Positions 54,995-63,449 of a stretch of DNA of 64,000 bases are shown here, in pieces. The stretch lies in the NCBI GenBank assembly GCA_022763825.1, contig JALEQX010000053.1, positions 1-64,000 of the forward strand, given 5' to 3'. The position numbers and the translations under genes were made by a program. The stretch is from Oscillospiraceae bacterium. Its GTDB lineage: Bacteria; Bacillota; Clostridia; Oscillospirales; Acutalibacteraceae. Within the stretch, counting starts at the first letter, position 1. The number at the start of each line of letters is the position of its first letter. The notes beneath the pieces were generated by a model. It was not told where the DNA came from, made no database searches, and worked only from the letters and a program-made list of their open reading frames with translations.

Positions 54995-55036
54995 ACCGCC
55001 CGCATGCAGAAACGAATCGCATGCGGGCGGTTTTGT
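54995..55036 (+). terminator. Terminator of the chagasin-like gene
   Basis: ACCGCCCGCATGC and GCATGCGGGCGGT pair perfectly over 13 bases, followed by TTTG. Confidence 0.85.
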
Positions 55037-55071
55037 CAAAAAAATGGGTTTAAAAAAGAAAATATGTGTTA

Positions 55072-55108
55072 AAATAAAAAAATCAGCGGATTTGATTATC
55101 TGCTGATC
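55072..55108 (-). terminator. Leftward terminator upstream of the foldback element
   Basis: ATCAGCAGAT and ATCCGCTGAT pair (one G-U); on the minus strand T7 follows. Probably ends transcripts from the GH2 side. Confidence 0.7.
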
Positions 55109-55121
55109 AAGGAGATGTCTA

Positions 55122-55302
55122 AGCATAAGAGAGTCAATTTCATAAGCCCAAAAACATACCGTATCTCAATAGCGAGAACGGTATTTTTTTAATATGAAAC
55201 TTATATTTCAGTTTTAATTGTCCGTGTATTTCAAGGAAAAAACCGTTCTCAGAGGCGTGAGACGGTGCGTTTTGGGCTTATGGGGTTCGACTCTCTTTTG
55301 CT
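55122..55302. mobile_element. 181-bp foldback (MITE-like) element
   Basis: Ends are AGCATAAGAGAGTC and the complement of AGCAAAAGAGAGTC. Each arm continues with CATAAGCCCAAAA and an internal hairpin (ACCGTATCTC...GAGAACGGT on the left, ACCGTTCTCA...TGAGACGGT on the right), so the arms are similar over about 75 bases. No ORF. It may be a MITE or a structured RNA; no clear target duplication. Confidence 0.6.
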
Positions 55303-55312
55303 ATAATATTCC

Positions 55313-55346
55313 GCGCCGAAGATTTATCATCCCCGGCGCAGTTTTT
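55313..55346 (+). terminator. Weak rightward hairpin at the GH2 end
   Basis: GCGCCG/CGGCGC stem followed by AGTTTTT on the plus strand, overlapping the last codon of the leftward GH2 gene. Confidence 0.4.
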
Positions 55347-57609
55347 ATTTCTTATTCTTCTTTTTAATTTTATTGAGTCCGGCGTTGATTTCGAGAATCT
55401 GCTCTTTTGTAAACAGACCTCCCGCCATCATGCACACGCGTTTTACCGTAAAGCTTTTGCCCATGTCGATAAGGCTTTTGTTTATCTTCATACCCGACGC
55501 CATGTCCGCCATTCCTCCGGTGGAGCCTTTTTTATTCTTCATCGTTTTTTTGACCATGAGCGCGATTTTTACGGCTAAAATCTTACCCTTGAACGTCGAA
55601 AGAATATCGCCGATCGTATCGTTTATGCTCATATATCCGCTCGGGGTCTCGATTTCGAACCAGTTTATGACCGCTGTTTCGTCTTTGAGAATGTAGCTCT
55701 CGTCGGGCTTCTCGACTTTTCTTATAACGCTTTCGTCGGTGCATTCTCCCGCTTTTGCGGTGAGTTTTGTTTCGCCCTCATTTTTAACATTATAATAAAA
55801 GAACGGATATCTGCCCTTTTTCTGAACGCCGAGACTTTCGCCGTCTGCAAATAATTCGACCTCGGGCTGATTCGTATAAACGGTGACCTTCGTTACGTCC
55901 TCGGTTCTGTTTACATATCGCTTTGAACATATATGAACGAACGGCTCGTCGGACAGCCACGCCTTATATGCGTAGAACGCGTCCTTTTTATACTTTCTGT
56001 CGAACGTGACAAGACCCTTGTGGTTCATGCCGTTTTCTCCGCCCTCGCTCCTTGCGTCGGCGGCAAAGTCGAACATGTTCCATACATGCGTCGCCCATAT
56101 CCACTTGCGTTCGTCGAGCTGTTTTATAACGTCCTCGTGGTACAGAGCCTGATACTCCTCCGTATAATCGCCCTGCTCGGGAGCGGACGTGTGCCAGTTG
56201 AGAGCCTCACATCCGTACTCGCTCAAACCGACGGCTTTATCGGGGTATTTCTTGTGGAATTTATCGAACCACGCGCCGTACATGTCGGTTTTTCCGCCGT
56301 ACCAGCCGAAATAGTGGTTATACGATACGACGTCGGAAATTTTTGCGTATTCGCTGTCCGGGTCGCACATGCTCAGAACCGCTGTTACGGTCTTTCTGCT
56401 CGGGTCGAGTCTGTGAACGAGGTCGTTTAACTTCTTATGATTTGCAAGAAGCGACGGGTCGTTTGCTCCGTTCATCGTTATCTCGTTGGAAAGTCCCCAT
56501 ACGACTATGCTCGGGTGATTGATATTCTGACATATAAGCTCCGTCATCTGCGAAACCGTATTGGCTTCGCCCTTGGGCATGTGCCTTGAAATATAAGGGA
56601 TTTCCGCCCATACGACCATTCCGCGTTCGTCGCATAAATCATAAAAAGTCTGACTGTGCTGATAGTGCGCAAGCCTTATTGTGTTCGCGCCGACCTCACA
56701 GATAAGGTCCATGTCCTCTCTGTGCTCCTTTTCGGTCAGGGCATTGCCGATGCCCGGTCTGTCCTGGTGACGTGAAACTCCGCGCAGGGGGTATTCTTTT
56801 CCGTTTAAAATGAATCCTTTCTGCGAATCGATTTCGTACGTCCTTAATCCGAAACGCGAGGAAATAACGTCCTTTATCTCTCCGCCGACGGTCAGGTATG
56901 CCGTCATTGTGTATAAATACGGATCCTTTACGCCGTTCCAGAGATGAATATTGTCAAGCTTTATAACCGTTTTTGCGTTTTTTGCGTCGGTCTCGGCAGA
57001 CGAAATTTCATTGCCGTCCATATCGGTTATAACGAATTTAACGAGAGCGTCTTTTTCCGATTTTACGTACGCTTCCGTGTGTACTTCAGCCGAATTTCCG
57101 TTTATTTTCGGGATAATTTTAATGCCCGGCGCGCCGTAGTATTCGAGGTCAAAATGCTCTTTACTTACGCCTATAATGCTGACGTCTCTGTAAATTCCGC
57201 CGTAGAACGTAAAGTCGGCCATCTGCGGATAAACGAAGTCGTTCGGTGAATTGTCGGCAGAAACCGCAAGGATATTTTCATCCTTTATATCGTCAAGCTT
57301 TACACAAAATGCCGAATATCCGCCGTCGTGCGTGAAAATTTTTCTGCCGTTGAAATATACTTCCGCGCTCGAATTTACCGCCTCAAAACGTATGAATTTA
57401 ACCTCGGCATCACCGAGTTCGGCGCGCGTGAGCTTCTTCAGATACCAACATTTTCCGCGATAGTAGTCGTTTCCGCCGTCCTGCCCGTCGACGCCGTTCC
57501 ACGTGTGGGGCAGGTCGACGTGTTCCCAATTGCCGGGAATCGTTTCCGGGACGGATTTTGCCGTTTTTGAAAACAGCCAGTCTTTATTTATATTTATAAT
57601 TTCTCTCAT
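55345..57609 (-). CDS. GH2 beta-galactosidase
   Basis: Start at ATG 57609 (SD GGAGG at 8 bases). The 754-residue protein has the GH2 sandwich (LPHTWNGVDGQDGGNDYYRG near 33), the immunoglobulin-like domain, and a barrel with LRGVSRHQDRPG, acid/base WGLSNE (Glu376) and nucleophile GLSEYG (Glu464). The C-terminal ~90 residues (from about FEIETPSGYMSINDTIGDIL) form a helical extension seen in GH2 enzymes of Lachnospiraceae. No signal peptide, so it is cytoplasmic. It is one base from the GPH symporter gene, implying uptake then hydrolysis. A beta-glucuronidase is less likely but not excluded. Confidence 0.9.
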   Translation of the reverse strand: MREIININKDWLFSKTAKSVPETIPGNWEHVDLPHTWNGVDGQDGGNDYYRGKCWYLKKLTRAELGDAEVKFIRFEAVNSSAEVYFNGRKIFTHDGGYSAFCVKLDDIKDENILAVSADNSPNDFVYPQMADFTFYGGIYRDVSIIGVSKEHFDLEYYGAPGIKIIPKINGNSAEVHTEAYVKSEKDALVKFVITDMDGNEISSAETDAKNAKTVIKLDNIHLWNGVKDPYLYTMTAYLTVGGEIKDVISSRFGLRTYEIDSQKGFILNGKEYPLRGVSRHQDRPGIGNALTEKEHREDMDLICEVGANTIRLAHYQHSQTFYDLCDERGMVVWAEIPYISRHMPKGEANTVSQMTELICQNINHPSIVVWGLSNEITMNGANDPSLLANHKKLNDLVHRLDPSRKTVTAVLSMCDPDSEYAKISDVVSYNHYFGWYGGKTDMYGAWFDKFHKKYPDKAVGLSEYGCEALNWHTSAPEQGDYTEEYQALYHEDVIKQLDERKWIWATHVWNMFDFAADARSEGGENGMNHKGLVTFDRKYKKDAFYAYKAWLSDEPFVHICSKRYVNRTEDVTKVTVYTNQPEVELFADGESLGVQKKGRYPFFYYNVKNEGETKLTAKAGECTDESVIRKVEKPDESYILKDETAVINWFEIETPSGYMSINDTIGDILSTFKGKILAVKIALMVKKTMKNKKGSTGGMADMASGMKINKSLIDMGKSFTVKRVCMMAGGLFTKEQILEINAGLNKIKKKNKK

Positions 57610-57610
57610 T

Positions 57611-59032
57611 TTATTTTTCCTCCGAACCGGGAATTTCGTTTTTGTTCTCGAATTCGACAATGTCGTCTGCGTACTTTTCCTCGTCGGCGTCACGCGCGTT
57701 GTCGTCGAGTTTATAGAGGAAGTGCATGCTTATAAGGCTTATCAGCGCGCCGATAAACGGTAAAAACGCCGTTACGAAGTAGATTTTTTCGTCTACGCCC
57801 GCAGCCTGTTCGAGCGCGCCTAATTTCTCGTCGTAGCCCGTCGCGCCGATTGCGAACGATACGACTGCCGCGCCTATGCCCTGCGCCGCCTTGCGGAAGA
57901 ACGAATATGTGGCGTAAATCGAGCTTTCCTCTCTTCTGCCCGTTTTGTGCTCCTGATAGTCGATACAGTCCGCGACGAGAGCCCACATCAGAGTCATGTA
58001 GAACGCCGCGCCGAACATGGCGAGAGCGACGAGCGCTATCCATATAAACGGATTTTTAATTTTGACGAACGCCGCAACGCCCGAAGCAACGGCAGAGAGA
58101 AGGAACGGGTATGTGCAGAGCTGTTTTTTCGTGAATTTCTTAAGCGCGGGCTTTGCTAACAGAATTCCTATCGCGACGGGACAGCCCGCAAGCATTGACG
58201 CTATTGTAATAAGGTTCGTATTTTTGAAATAACACATGAAAATGTACGGCATACTCGTCGTGACCGTCATCATCAGCGCGATATATGCTACGGTTGAAAC
58301 GGTTACGCCGAGCATATGCTTGTTACGTAAAAACGCCTTGAGAGTTTTTATATAGTTTATCTTCTGTGCCTGCGCGGGAGCTCCTGCGGTGCGCTCGGTC
58401 GTCATTCTGCAAAGCAGTTGAAATGCGATAAGCCCGAGAATACCCATTACCGCTACGAATATTATAAATATGTTTCCGCGCGGATTGTCGTTTTCGTCAT
58501 AGACGATAAGCGGGAGGATTATCATAATCGGAATCTGCGCCGCCATCGCGCCTATGCTTCGCCATGTCGACAAATCGCTCCTGCCGGCGGGGTCGGACGT
58601 GATGCACGACTGCATCGAGCCGTACGGAACATTTACGCTTGTGTACGCTACGCTCCATATGCAGTAAAGCCCGAGACACATTGCGATTTTGACCCAATAC
58701 GGCGCGTTCGGGACGTAAATAAACATTAAAATGCTCGAAATCAGAAGCAGGGGGCTTGCCTTTAAAATCCAGGGCTTGAATTTGCTTCCGCTCTTTCCGG
58801 GCTTTGAAGCGTCGCACAGAGAGCCGATTATCGGGTCGTTTATCGCGTCGAATATTTTACCGAGCAAAATCAAAACCGCGAAATGCTCCGGCTTGATTTT
58901 CATGCACGTTACGTAGAAGATCATAAGATAGCTGTTGATGAACGCAAAGCTCATGTTGCATCCGAAGTCGCCGAACGCATAGCCTATTTTGTCGCGCATG
59001 CCGAACGGACGTAAATTTTTTTCGGAATTCAT
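57611..59032 (-). CDS. GPH family sugar:cation symporter
   Basis: The 473-residue protein has 12 hydrophobic helices and glycoside-pentoside-hexuronide signatures: RDKIGYAFGDFGCNMSF, FDAINDPIIGSLCD, and RREESSIYATYSFFRKAAQGIG. Such carriers import melibiose, lactose, glucuronides or xylosides with Na+ or H+. Pairing with GH2 points to a beta-galactoside or related disaccharide. SD GGGAGG and promoter at 59063-59091. Confidence 0.92.
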   Translation of the reverse strand: MNSEKNLRPFGMRDKIGYAFGDFGCNMSFAFINSYLMIFYVTCMKIKPEHFAVLILLGKIFDAINDPIIGSLCDASKPGKSGSKFKPWILKASPLLLISSILMFIYVPNAPYWVKIAMCLGLYCIWSVAYTSVNVPYGSMQSCITSDPAGRSDLSTWRSIGAMAAQIPIMIILPLIVYDENDNPRGNIFIIFVAVMGILGLIAFQLLCRMTTERTAGAPAQAQKINYIKTLKAFLRNKHMLGVTVSTVAYIALMMTVTTSMPYIFMCYFKNTNLITIASMLAGCPVAIGILLAKPALKKFTKKQLCTYPFLLSAVASGVAAFVKIKNPFIWIALVALAMFGAAFYMTLMWALVADCIDYQEHKTGRREESSIYATYSFFRKAAQGIGAAVVSFAIGATGYDEKLGALEQAAGVDEKIYFVTAFLPFIGALISLISMHFLYKLDDNARDADEEKYADDIVEFENKNEIPGSEEK

Positions 59033-59062
59033 ATAAAAACCTCCCGCGAGTTATTTATGTTT

Positions 59063-59091
59063 ATTATATACTGTTTATGATAAATATGCAA
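59063..59091 (-). promoter_or_regulatory. Promoter of the GPH-GH2 operon
   Basis: On the minus strand TTGCAT, 17-base spacer, TATAAT. Confidence 0.75.
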
Positions 59092-59125
59092 TACGTTTTT
59101 CGGATAATATCACGTAACAAATATA

Positions 59126-59154
59126 ATGAAAAACATTTTTCGAGGTGATATAAT
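59126..59154 (+). promoter_or_regulatory. Candidate promoter of the Ktr/Trk genes
   Basis: ATGAAA, 17-base spacer, extended TGATATAAT. The -35 is poor and the leader would be only about 13 bases. Confidence 0.4.
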
Positions 59155-59173
59155 TTATTACGAGGTTTTATAT

Positions 59174-60535
59174 ATGAAAAGAAAAAGGATAATCGTTCGT
59201 CCGACTCAATACATATTGATAGGATTTTTAATTATAATTATAACCGGAAGCGTTCTTTTGTCCCTGCCGGTAAGCGCCGCCGACGGCGTAAGGGTTGAAT
59301 ATATCGACGCGCTTTTTACCGCGACGACTGCCTCGTGCGTTACGGGGCTTGTCACTGTGCCGACTTTTTCGACGTGGAGTACGTTCGGACAGGTCGTTAT
59401 TCTTATTCTGATTCAGATAGGGGGCCTCGGCGTGGTCGGCGTGGTGTCGTGGTTTATGACCGCGGTGCACAGAAAGGCGGGACTCAGCGAGCATATCAGA
59501 ATCAGCGAGGCGTTTAATTTAAACACGCTCTCGGGGCTTTCCGCATTTGTAAAAAAGGTCGTGTACGGCACGCTTCTTGTAGAGGGCGTCGGCGCGCTTA
59601 TGTATATGCCGGTATTCGTCCGCGACTTCGGATTAAGAGGAATATGGATTGCGGTTTTTAATTCCGTTTCGGCGTTCTGCAACGCGGGTATCGATATTAT
59701 CGCGCCGGACAGCTTAAGCCGTTACGCACTTGACCCGATTGTCAATCTGACGACGTGTCTGCTTATAGTATTAGGCGGAATCGGCTACGTCGTGTGGTGG
59801 GATTTTATAAGAGTTTTTGAATTAATGAAGGGGCAGAAGCGCAGAAGGTTTTTCTCCCGTCTTACGCTTAACAGCAAAATCGCGCTCACCGCGACTGCGG
59901 TTTTGATATTTTCCGGCGCGCTCGGCTTTTTCATATTCGAATACGATAATCCCGCGACGATAGGAAATCTGCCGTTGTTCGGCAAGATTCAGGCTTCGTT
60001 CTTTCAGTCGGTTACGACGAGGACGGCGGGATTCTTTACGATAAATCAGAAGGAATTAACATCCGCGTCGTCGTTTCTGTCGCTTATATTAATGTTCATA
60101 GGCGGTTCGCCCGTCGGAACCGCGGGCGGAATCAAGACCGTGACTGCGGCGGTGCTTGTGGCGACGGCGTTTTCGGTTATTAAAAATAAAAATTCAACGG
60201 ATGTTTTTAACCGCAAAATCGCCGATATATATATTAAGAAAGCGGCCGCCGTTACATGTTTTTCGTTCATTACGGTTTTTGCCTCAACCGTTCTTCTCTC
60301 GGCTGTCAGCGGGGGAACTCCGATGGACGTTATTTATGAGACTGTCTCCGCGTCGGCTACGGTCGGATTAAGCCGTGATTTTACTCCGACGCTGTCCGCT
60401 TTCGGAAAGATTATAATAACCGTGACGATGTACTTCGGCAGGGTAGGCCCCATATCGTTTGCGGTCGCGCTTACCGGCAGACAGAAGAATTCGAATTCGG
60501 TAAAGAACCCCGAAGAGGAAATCAGCGTCGGGTAG
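59174..60535 (+). CDS. ktrB: Potassium uptake channel subunit TrkH/KtrB
   Basis: ATG 59174 is used (CGAGG about 9 bases upstream); an ATG at 59126 has no SD and overlaps a promoter. The 453-residue protein starts MKRKRIIVRPTQYILIGFLI and has four P-loop-like regions with selectivity glycines, e.g. TATTASCVTGLVT, NSVSAFCNAGIDI, QSVTTRTAGFFT and SASATVGLSRDF. It forms a Na+-assisted K+ channel with a cytosolic RCK ring. The partner gene follows after a 217-base gap. Confidence 0.93.
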   Translation: MKRKRIIVRPTQYILIGFLIIIITGSVLLSLPVSAADGVRVEYIDALFTATTASCVTGLVTVPTFSTWSTFGQVVILILIQIGGLGVVGVVSWFMTAVHRKAGLSEHIRISEAFNLNTLSGLSAFVKKVVYGTLLVEGVGALMYMPVFVRDFGLRGIWIAVFNSVSAFCNAGIDIIAPDSLSRYALDPIVNLTTCLLIVLGGIGYVVWWDFIRVFELMKGQKRRRFFSRLTLNSKIALTATAVLIFSGALGFFIFEYDNPATIGNLPLFGKIQASFFQSVTTRTAGFFTINQKELTSASSFLSLILMFIGGSPVGTAGGIKTVTAAVLVATAFSVIKNKNSTDVFNRKIADIYIKKAAAVTCFSFITVFASTVLLSAVSGGTPMDVIYETVSASATVGLSRDFTPTLSAFGKIIITVTMYFGRVGPISFAVALTGRQKNSNSVKNPEEEISVG

Positions 60536-60539
60536 TAAG

Positions 60540-60622
60540 ATGTTAAAAACGCCCGGATTGCAAAAAGCCGTTGTAATATAGGCGGTTGAGGTTCGGTTGA
60601 TTCGTCCCGGACGCTTTTTCCT
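60540..60622 (+). repeat. Structured intergenic element, copy B (ktrB-ktrA gap)
   Basis: Begins ATGTTAAAAACGCCCGGAT and ends GGACGCTTTTTCCT with pairing ends, matching copy A at 35773-35922 at both ends but with a shorter middle (GCCG...GGCGG stem). Like copy A it lies between two genes of one operon, in sense orientation. Confidence 0.6.
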
Positions 60623-60752
60623 GTTTCCTAAAGGATAAAAAAAACCGTAAAAACATGTTTTCCGGTTCTGTATTTGTATTCGGAGAACGATATCGGTGCA
60701 AATCCTGACGGATTTGTTATTATGAATTTTATTATTTTTGGAGTTGTTGATT

Positions 60753-61403
60753 ATGAAATTACATAAAAATTACGCCGTGCTGGGACTGGGCAGATACGGC
60801 AGAGCAGTTGCCGACGAGCTTGTCAGAAGCGGTGCGGAGGTTCTGTGCGTTGATATGGATCCGGAGACTGTCGAGGACACGGCGGCATATCTTCCGCTGT
60901 GCAAGTGTGCGGATATCACCGACCCGGGCGTTCTCGATAAGCTCGGAATTTCGAATATCGACGTTGCGGTTATCGCCATGGGCGGTAATTTCGAGGCGAG
61001 TATTATGGCGGCAATGCTTTGCAAGGAAGCGGGAGTCGGCGAGGTCATTGTTAAGTGCAAGGACGAAATGCACAGAAAAATAATGCTGAAAACCGGTGCG
61101 GACAAGGCTCTCGTTCCCGAGTACGAATCCGGCGTGAGACTTGCTAAAAATTTGATGTCTGCGGGCTTTATCGATATGGCGGAGATTTCCGACGAGGTTT
61201 CCGTCGTCGAGATGGAGACAAAACGCGAATGGGTCGGAAAAAGCCTTGCGGAGCTTAAATTAAGGGATAAATACTCACTCAATGTCGTAGCCGTTAAAAA
61301 GGGCTCCGACGTTACGACGGATATCGCGCCGCACGCCCCTATTGAAGCCGGGTCAAGCCTTATCGTCGTGGCAAAAACGGACAAGCTCAGGAAATTGATG
61401 TAA
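60753..61403 (+). CDS. ktrA: Potassium uptake regulatory subunit TrkA/KtrA
   Basis: ATG 60753 with TTGGAG at 9 bases; a TTG at 60738 overlaps the SD. The 216-residue protein has an RCK_N Rossmann domain (YAVLGLGRYGRAVADEL, Asp at VDMDPE) and an RCK_C domain (about 135-216). It binds nucleotides and gates KtrB. The gap before it holds structured element B and an AAATCC-TGAC-GGATTT hairpin at about 60704-60719, but no typical c-di-AMP riboswitch was recognised. Confidence 0.93.
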   Translation: MKLHKNYAVLGLGRYGRAVADELVRSGAEVLCVDMDPETVEDTAAYLPLCKCADITDPGVLDKLGISNIDVAVIAMGGNFEASIMAAMLCKEAGVGEVIVKCKDEMHRKIMLKTGADKALVPEYESGVRLAKNLMSAGFIDMAEISDEVSVVEMETKREWVGKSLAELKLRDKYSLNVVAVKKGSDVTTDIAPHAPIEAGSSLIVVAKTDKLRKLM

Positions 61404-61415
61404 TTTAAACTTTTA

Positions 61416-61444
61416 TTGAAAATATCAATTTTTTCGTATATAAT
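61416..61444 (+). promoter_or_regulatory. Promoter of the MNT-HEPN locus
   Basis: TTGAAA, 17-base spacer, TATAAT. Confidence 0.8.
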
Positions 61445-61484
61445 ATAATCGTAAACATAAAAAAGAGGTAAAGGAAGTGTCGGC

Positions 61485-61826
61485 ATGTGTACTGAAAATC
61501 GATTGTCCGCGGTAATGGCGGATGTTGTGAAAAAAGCAAAGTCGCTTTTCGGCGACAGGCTCGGCTCTGTTATCCTTTACGGTTCGTACGCCCGCGGGGA
61601 TTATGATGAAGAATCCGACATCGACGTTATGATTACAGCTGATATTTCGCCTGATGAAATGGCTCGTTTCATCAGGGAACTGACGGATTATTCGGTTGAT
61701 ATGGACTTGACGAACGACATTGTATTATCTATCGTTTTGCAGGATTCTGCAACGTACGAAAAATATAAAAACAGTTATCCTTTCTTCATGAATATAGAAA
61801 AAGAGGGGGTTAAACTCATTGCCTGA
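61485..61826 (+). CDS. MNT-type nucleotidyltransferase antitoxin
   Basis: The 113-residue minimal nucleotidyltransferase has GSYARGDYDEESDID (Gly-Ser with Asp45 and Asp47), the pol-beta signature of MNT proteins. In HEPN/MNT toxin-antitoxin pairs the MNT protein neutralises the HEPN RNase, in some cases by AMPylating it. The next gene is a HEPN gene that overlaps by 8 bases, but it is broken. This antitoxin gene itself appears intact. Confidence 0.85.
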   Translation: MCTENRLSAVMADVVKKAKSLFGDRLGSVILYGSYARGDYDEESDIDVMITADISPDEMARFIRELTDYSVDMDLTNDIVLSIVLQDSATYEKYKNSYPFFMNIEKEGVKLIA

Positions 61827-62448
61827 TGATGAAAAAAGAACCGTTGCCGAATACAGAATCGAAAAGGCAAAGGATTGCCTGCAGACTGTCGATAAAGTAC
61901 CTGAACCACGCTGAAAAAAATAAATATATATTGTTTTTTAACCTAAAAAGTTTTTTATCGATAATTTGCAAACATATTTTATTCTTATTAAAATGTCCCG
62001 AAACCTGATGATTTCGGGGCATTTGCGTTTTTCGTTTCTTTCTCGCTGCGGTACTTTTGTACAGCGACACTCGAAAGAAAACGAAATTCAGGCACTTTCT
62101 CGGCAGTCTCACAGCTTGTCGAAAATTCTTCTTGATGATAATTTATATGCGGACAGCGCAAACAGATCGTATTACGCGGTTTTTCATTCCATGAATGCGC
62201 TTTGTGCCTTGAGAGGCGTGGGATATAAAAAGCATGCCGGGGTACTATCGGATTTCAATTTGAATTATATTAAAGAGGGTTTAATTGAAAAAGAGTATGC
62301 CCGCATTGCAAAAAGCGCATTTTCGGTAAGAACTCAAAGCGATTATTCGGATTTTTATGTTGTTTCAAAAAGTGAAGTACTTGAACAATATGAAAATGCT
62401 GAAAAGTTTGTTGCGAGAATCGAAAAATATATAAATTCCCAAAAATAA
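61819..62448 (+). pseudogene. HEPN toxin gene disrupted by a MITE-like insertion
   Basis: A TTG start at 61819 (GAGGGGG at 61803-61809) begins PDDEKRTVAEYRIEKAKDCL; the frame then enters the inserted element and stops at 61914, giving a 31-residue product. The rest of the HEPN domain resumes after 62109 (HSLSKILLDDNLYADSANRS), including the RNase motif RSYYAVFH (R-x6-H) and a C-terminal helix to 62448. Removing the element and one flanking base joins the parts in frame as KDCL-HSLSK. The intact toxin would be about 133 residues. Confidence 0.85.
61883..62109. mobile_element. 227-bp MITE inserted in the HEPN gene
   Basis: Terminal inverted repeats of about 23 bases start AGACTGTCGATAAAGT on the left and AGACTGCCGAGAAAGT on the right (reverse strand), both continuing to CCTGAA. 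The right end resembles ends of IS1182-type elements. Inside are a terminator-like hairpin (61991-62024: AAATGTCCCGAAA/TTTCGGGGCATTT, then TTTTT) and a long stem at about 62030-62087. No transposase ORF. Confidence 0.8.
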
Positions 62449-62487
62449 ACCGGAGCCGTTGTTTTTTTACGGCTCCGGTTTTTCTTT
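62448..62487. terminator. Bidirectional terminator between HEPN and Rrf2 genes
   Basis: AACCGGAGCCGT and ACGGCTCCGGTT pair over 12 bases, with A-rich left and T-rich right flanks. Confidence 0.88.
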
Positions 62488-62497
62488 ATTATTCAAT

Positions 62498-62902
62498 TTA
62501 CTTTTCGAGCAGGTCGATGAGTTTGACCGAATCAAAATATTCATTTGTAATTCTGTTGAACTCCGCCCACATTTTTGCCGTCCGGCACTGCTCGCGGTGT
62601 TCGCACGGCTCTGTTTTTTCGGAAACGCACGCTACCGGCGCGAGATCGCCCTCGGTTACGCGCAGAATCTCCCCTACGCAGTATTCCGACGGAGATTTCG
62701 ACAGTTTGTAGCCGCCGCCCTTGCCGTGAACCGCCTCGACGAGTCCCGTTTTTGTGAGCGCGGGCATTATCTGTTCCATATATTTTTGTGATATGCTCTG
62801 ACGTTTGGCTATATCCTTCATCGGGATGTAACCGCCGTCGTCGTGTATTATGAGGTCGAGAAGCACGCGCAGAGCGTACCTGCCTCTTGTAGAAACCATC
62901 AT
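62498..62902 (-). CDS. Rrf2 family transcriptional regulator (IscR-like)
   Basis: Start at ATG 62902 (GGGGTG 6 bases upstream); 62899 is also possible. The 134-residue protein has the Rrf2 winged helix (MVSTRGRYALRVLLDL, ISQKYMEQIMPALTKTGLV, HGKGGGYKLSKSP) and three Cys in CVSEKTEPCEHREQC that match the Fe-S binding set of IscR/CymR-type regulators. It lies downstream of nifS-nifU, so it probably controls Fe-S or cysteine metabolism genes. Confidence 0.92.
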   Translation of the reverse strand: MMVSTRGRYALRVLLDLIIHDDGGYIPMKDIAKRQSISQKYMEQIMPALTKTGLVEAVHGKGGGYKLSKSPSEYCVGEILRVTEGDLAPVACVSEKTEPCEHREQCRTAKMWAEFNRITNEYFDSVKLIDLLEK

Positions 62903-62919
62903 GTCAAACACCCCGAAAG

Positions 62920-63060
62920 CAATAATTTACCGCGTTGCACGCAATAAATTATTGCAGTGAACAGCAGGCAGCGGGCAGCGGTTAGAAATTACATAATACC
63001 GACTGCTGACAACCGACCGCTAATCACTGAAACAATAAATTGTCCCGGAAAATTATTGTT
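62920..63060. repeat. Foldback region with two AT palindromes and heptamer repeats
   Basis: CAATAATTTA/TAAATTATTG (62920-62954) and AACAATAA/TTATTGTT (63031-63060) flank seven-base units in opposite orientations (CAGCAGG-CAGCGGG-CAGCGGT and, on the minus strand, AGCGGTCGGTTGTCAGCAGT). The nifU stop codon lies in the right palindrome. Confidence 0.6.
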
Positions 63061-63436
63061 TAATCCCTTTTTTCTTATAATAATCGTCGATTGCCGCCTT
63101 GATTGCTTCCTCTGCCAAAACCGAGCAGTGCATCTTGTGCGCGGGAAGTCCGTCGAGAGCCTCGGCAACAGCCTTATTCGTAAGCGTAAGAGCCTCCGAC
63201 AGGGGCTTGCCCTTGATAAGCTCTGTCGCCATGGAGCTTGAAGCGATTGCGGAGCCGCAGCCGAACGTCTCGAATTTAACGTCCGTTATAATATCGTTGT
63301 CTATTTTAAGATATATTTTCATTATATCTCCGCATACGGCGTTGCCTACCTCGCCTACGCCGTCGGCATTTTCGATAACGCCTACGTTACGGGGATTTGT
63401 GAAGTGATCCATTACCTTTTCGCTGTATAATGCCAT
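63053..63436 (-). CDS. nifU: Fe-S cluster assembly scaffold NifU/IscU
   Basis: The 127-residue protein has the three scaffold Cys: GNAVCGDIM, ETFGCGSAIASSSM and HKMHCSVLAEEAI. Single-domain IscU-like NifU of Clostridia. It receives sulfur from the NifS desulfurase encoded 13 bases upstream and builds [2Fe-2S]/[4Fe-4S] clusters. An SD-like AAAGAGGT precedes the ATG. Confidence 0.96.
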   Translation of the reverse strand: MALYSEKVMDHFTNPRNVGVIENADGVGEVGNAVCGDIMKIYLKIDNDIITDVKFETFGCGSAIASSSMATELIKGKPLSEALTLTNKAVAEALDGLPAHKMHCSVLAEEAIKAAIDDYYKKKGIKQ

Positions 63437-63449
63437 TTTAATTACCTCT

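Noticed and set aside
55283..55296. tRNA or tmRNA 3' end (GGGGTTCGACTCTC resembles a T arm)
   Set aside because: No acceptor, D or anticodon stems and no CCA end; the bases belong to the right arm of the foldback element.
60536..60752. c-di-AMP (ydaO-type) riboswitch before ktrA
   Set aside because: Position is suggestive, but the conserved core was not found; the gap is explained better by the repeat element and a small hairpin.
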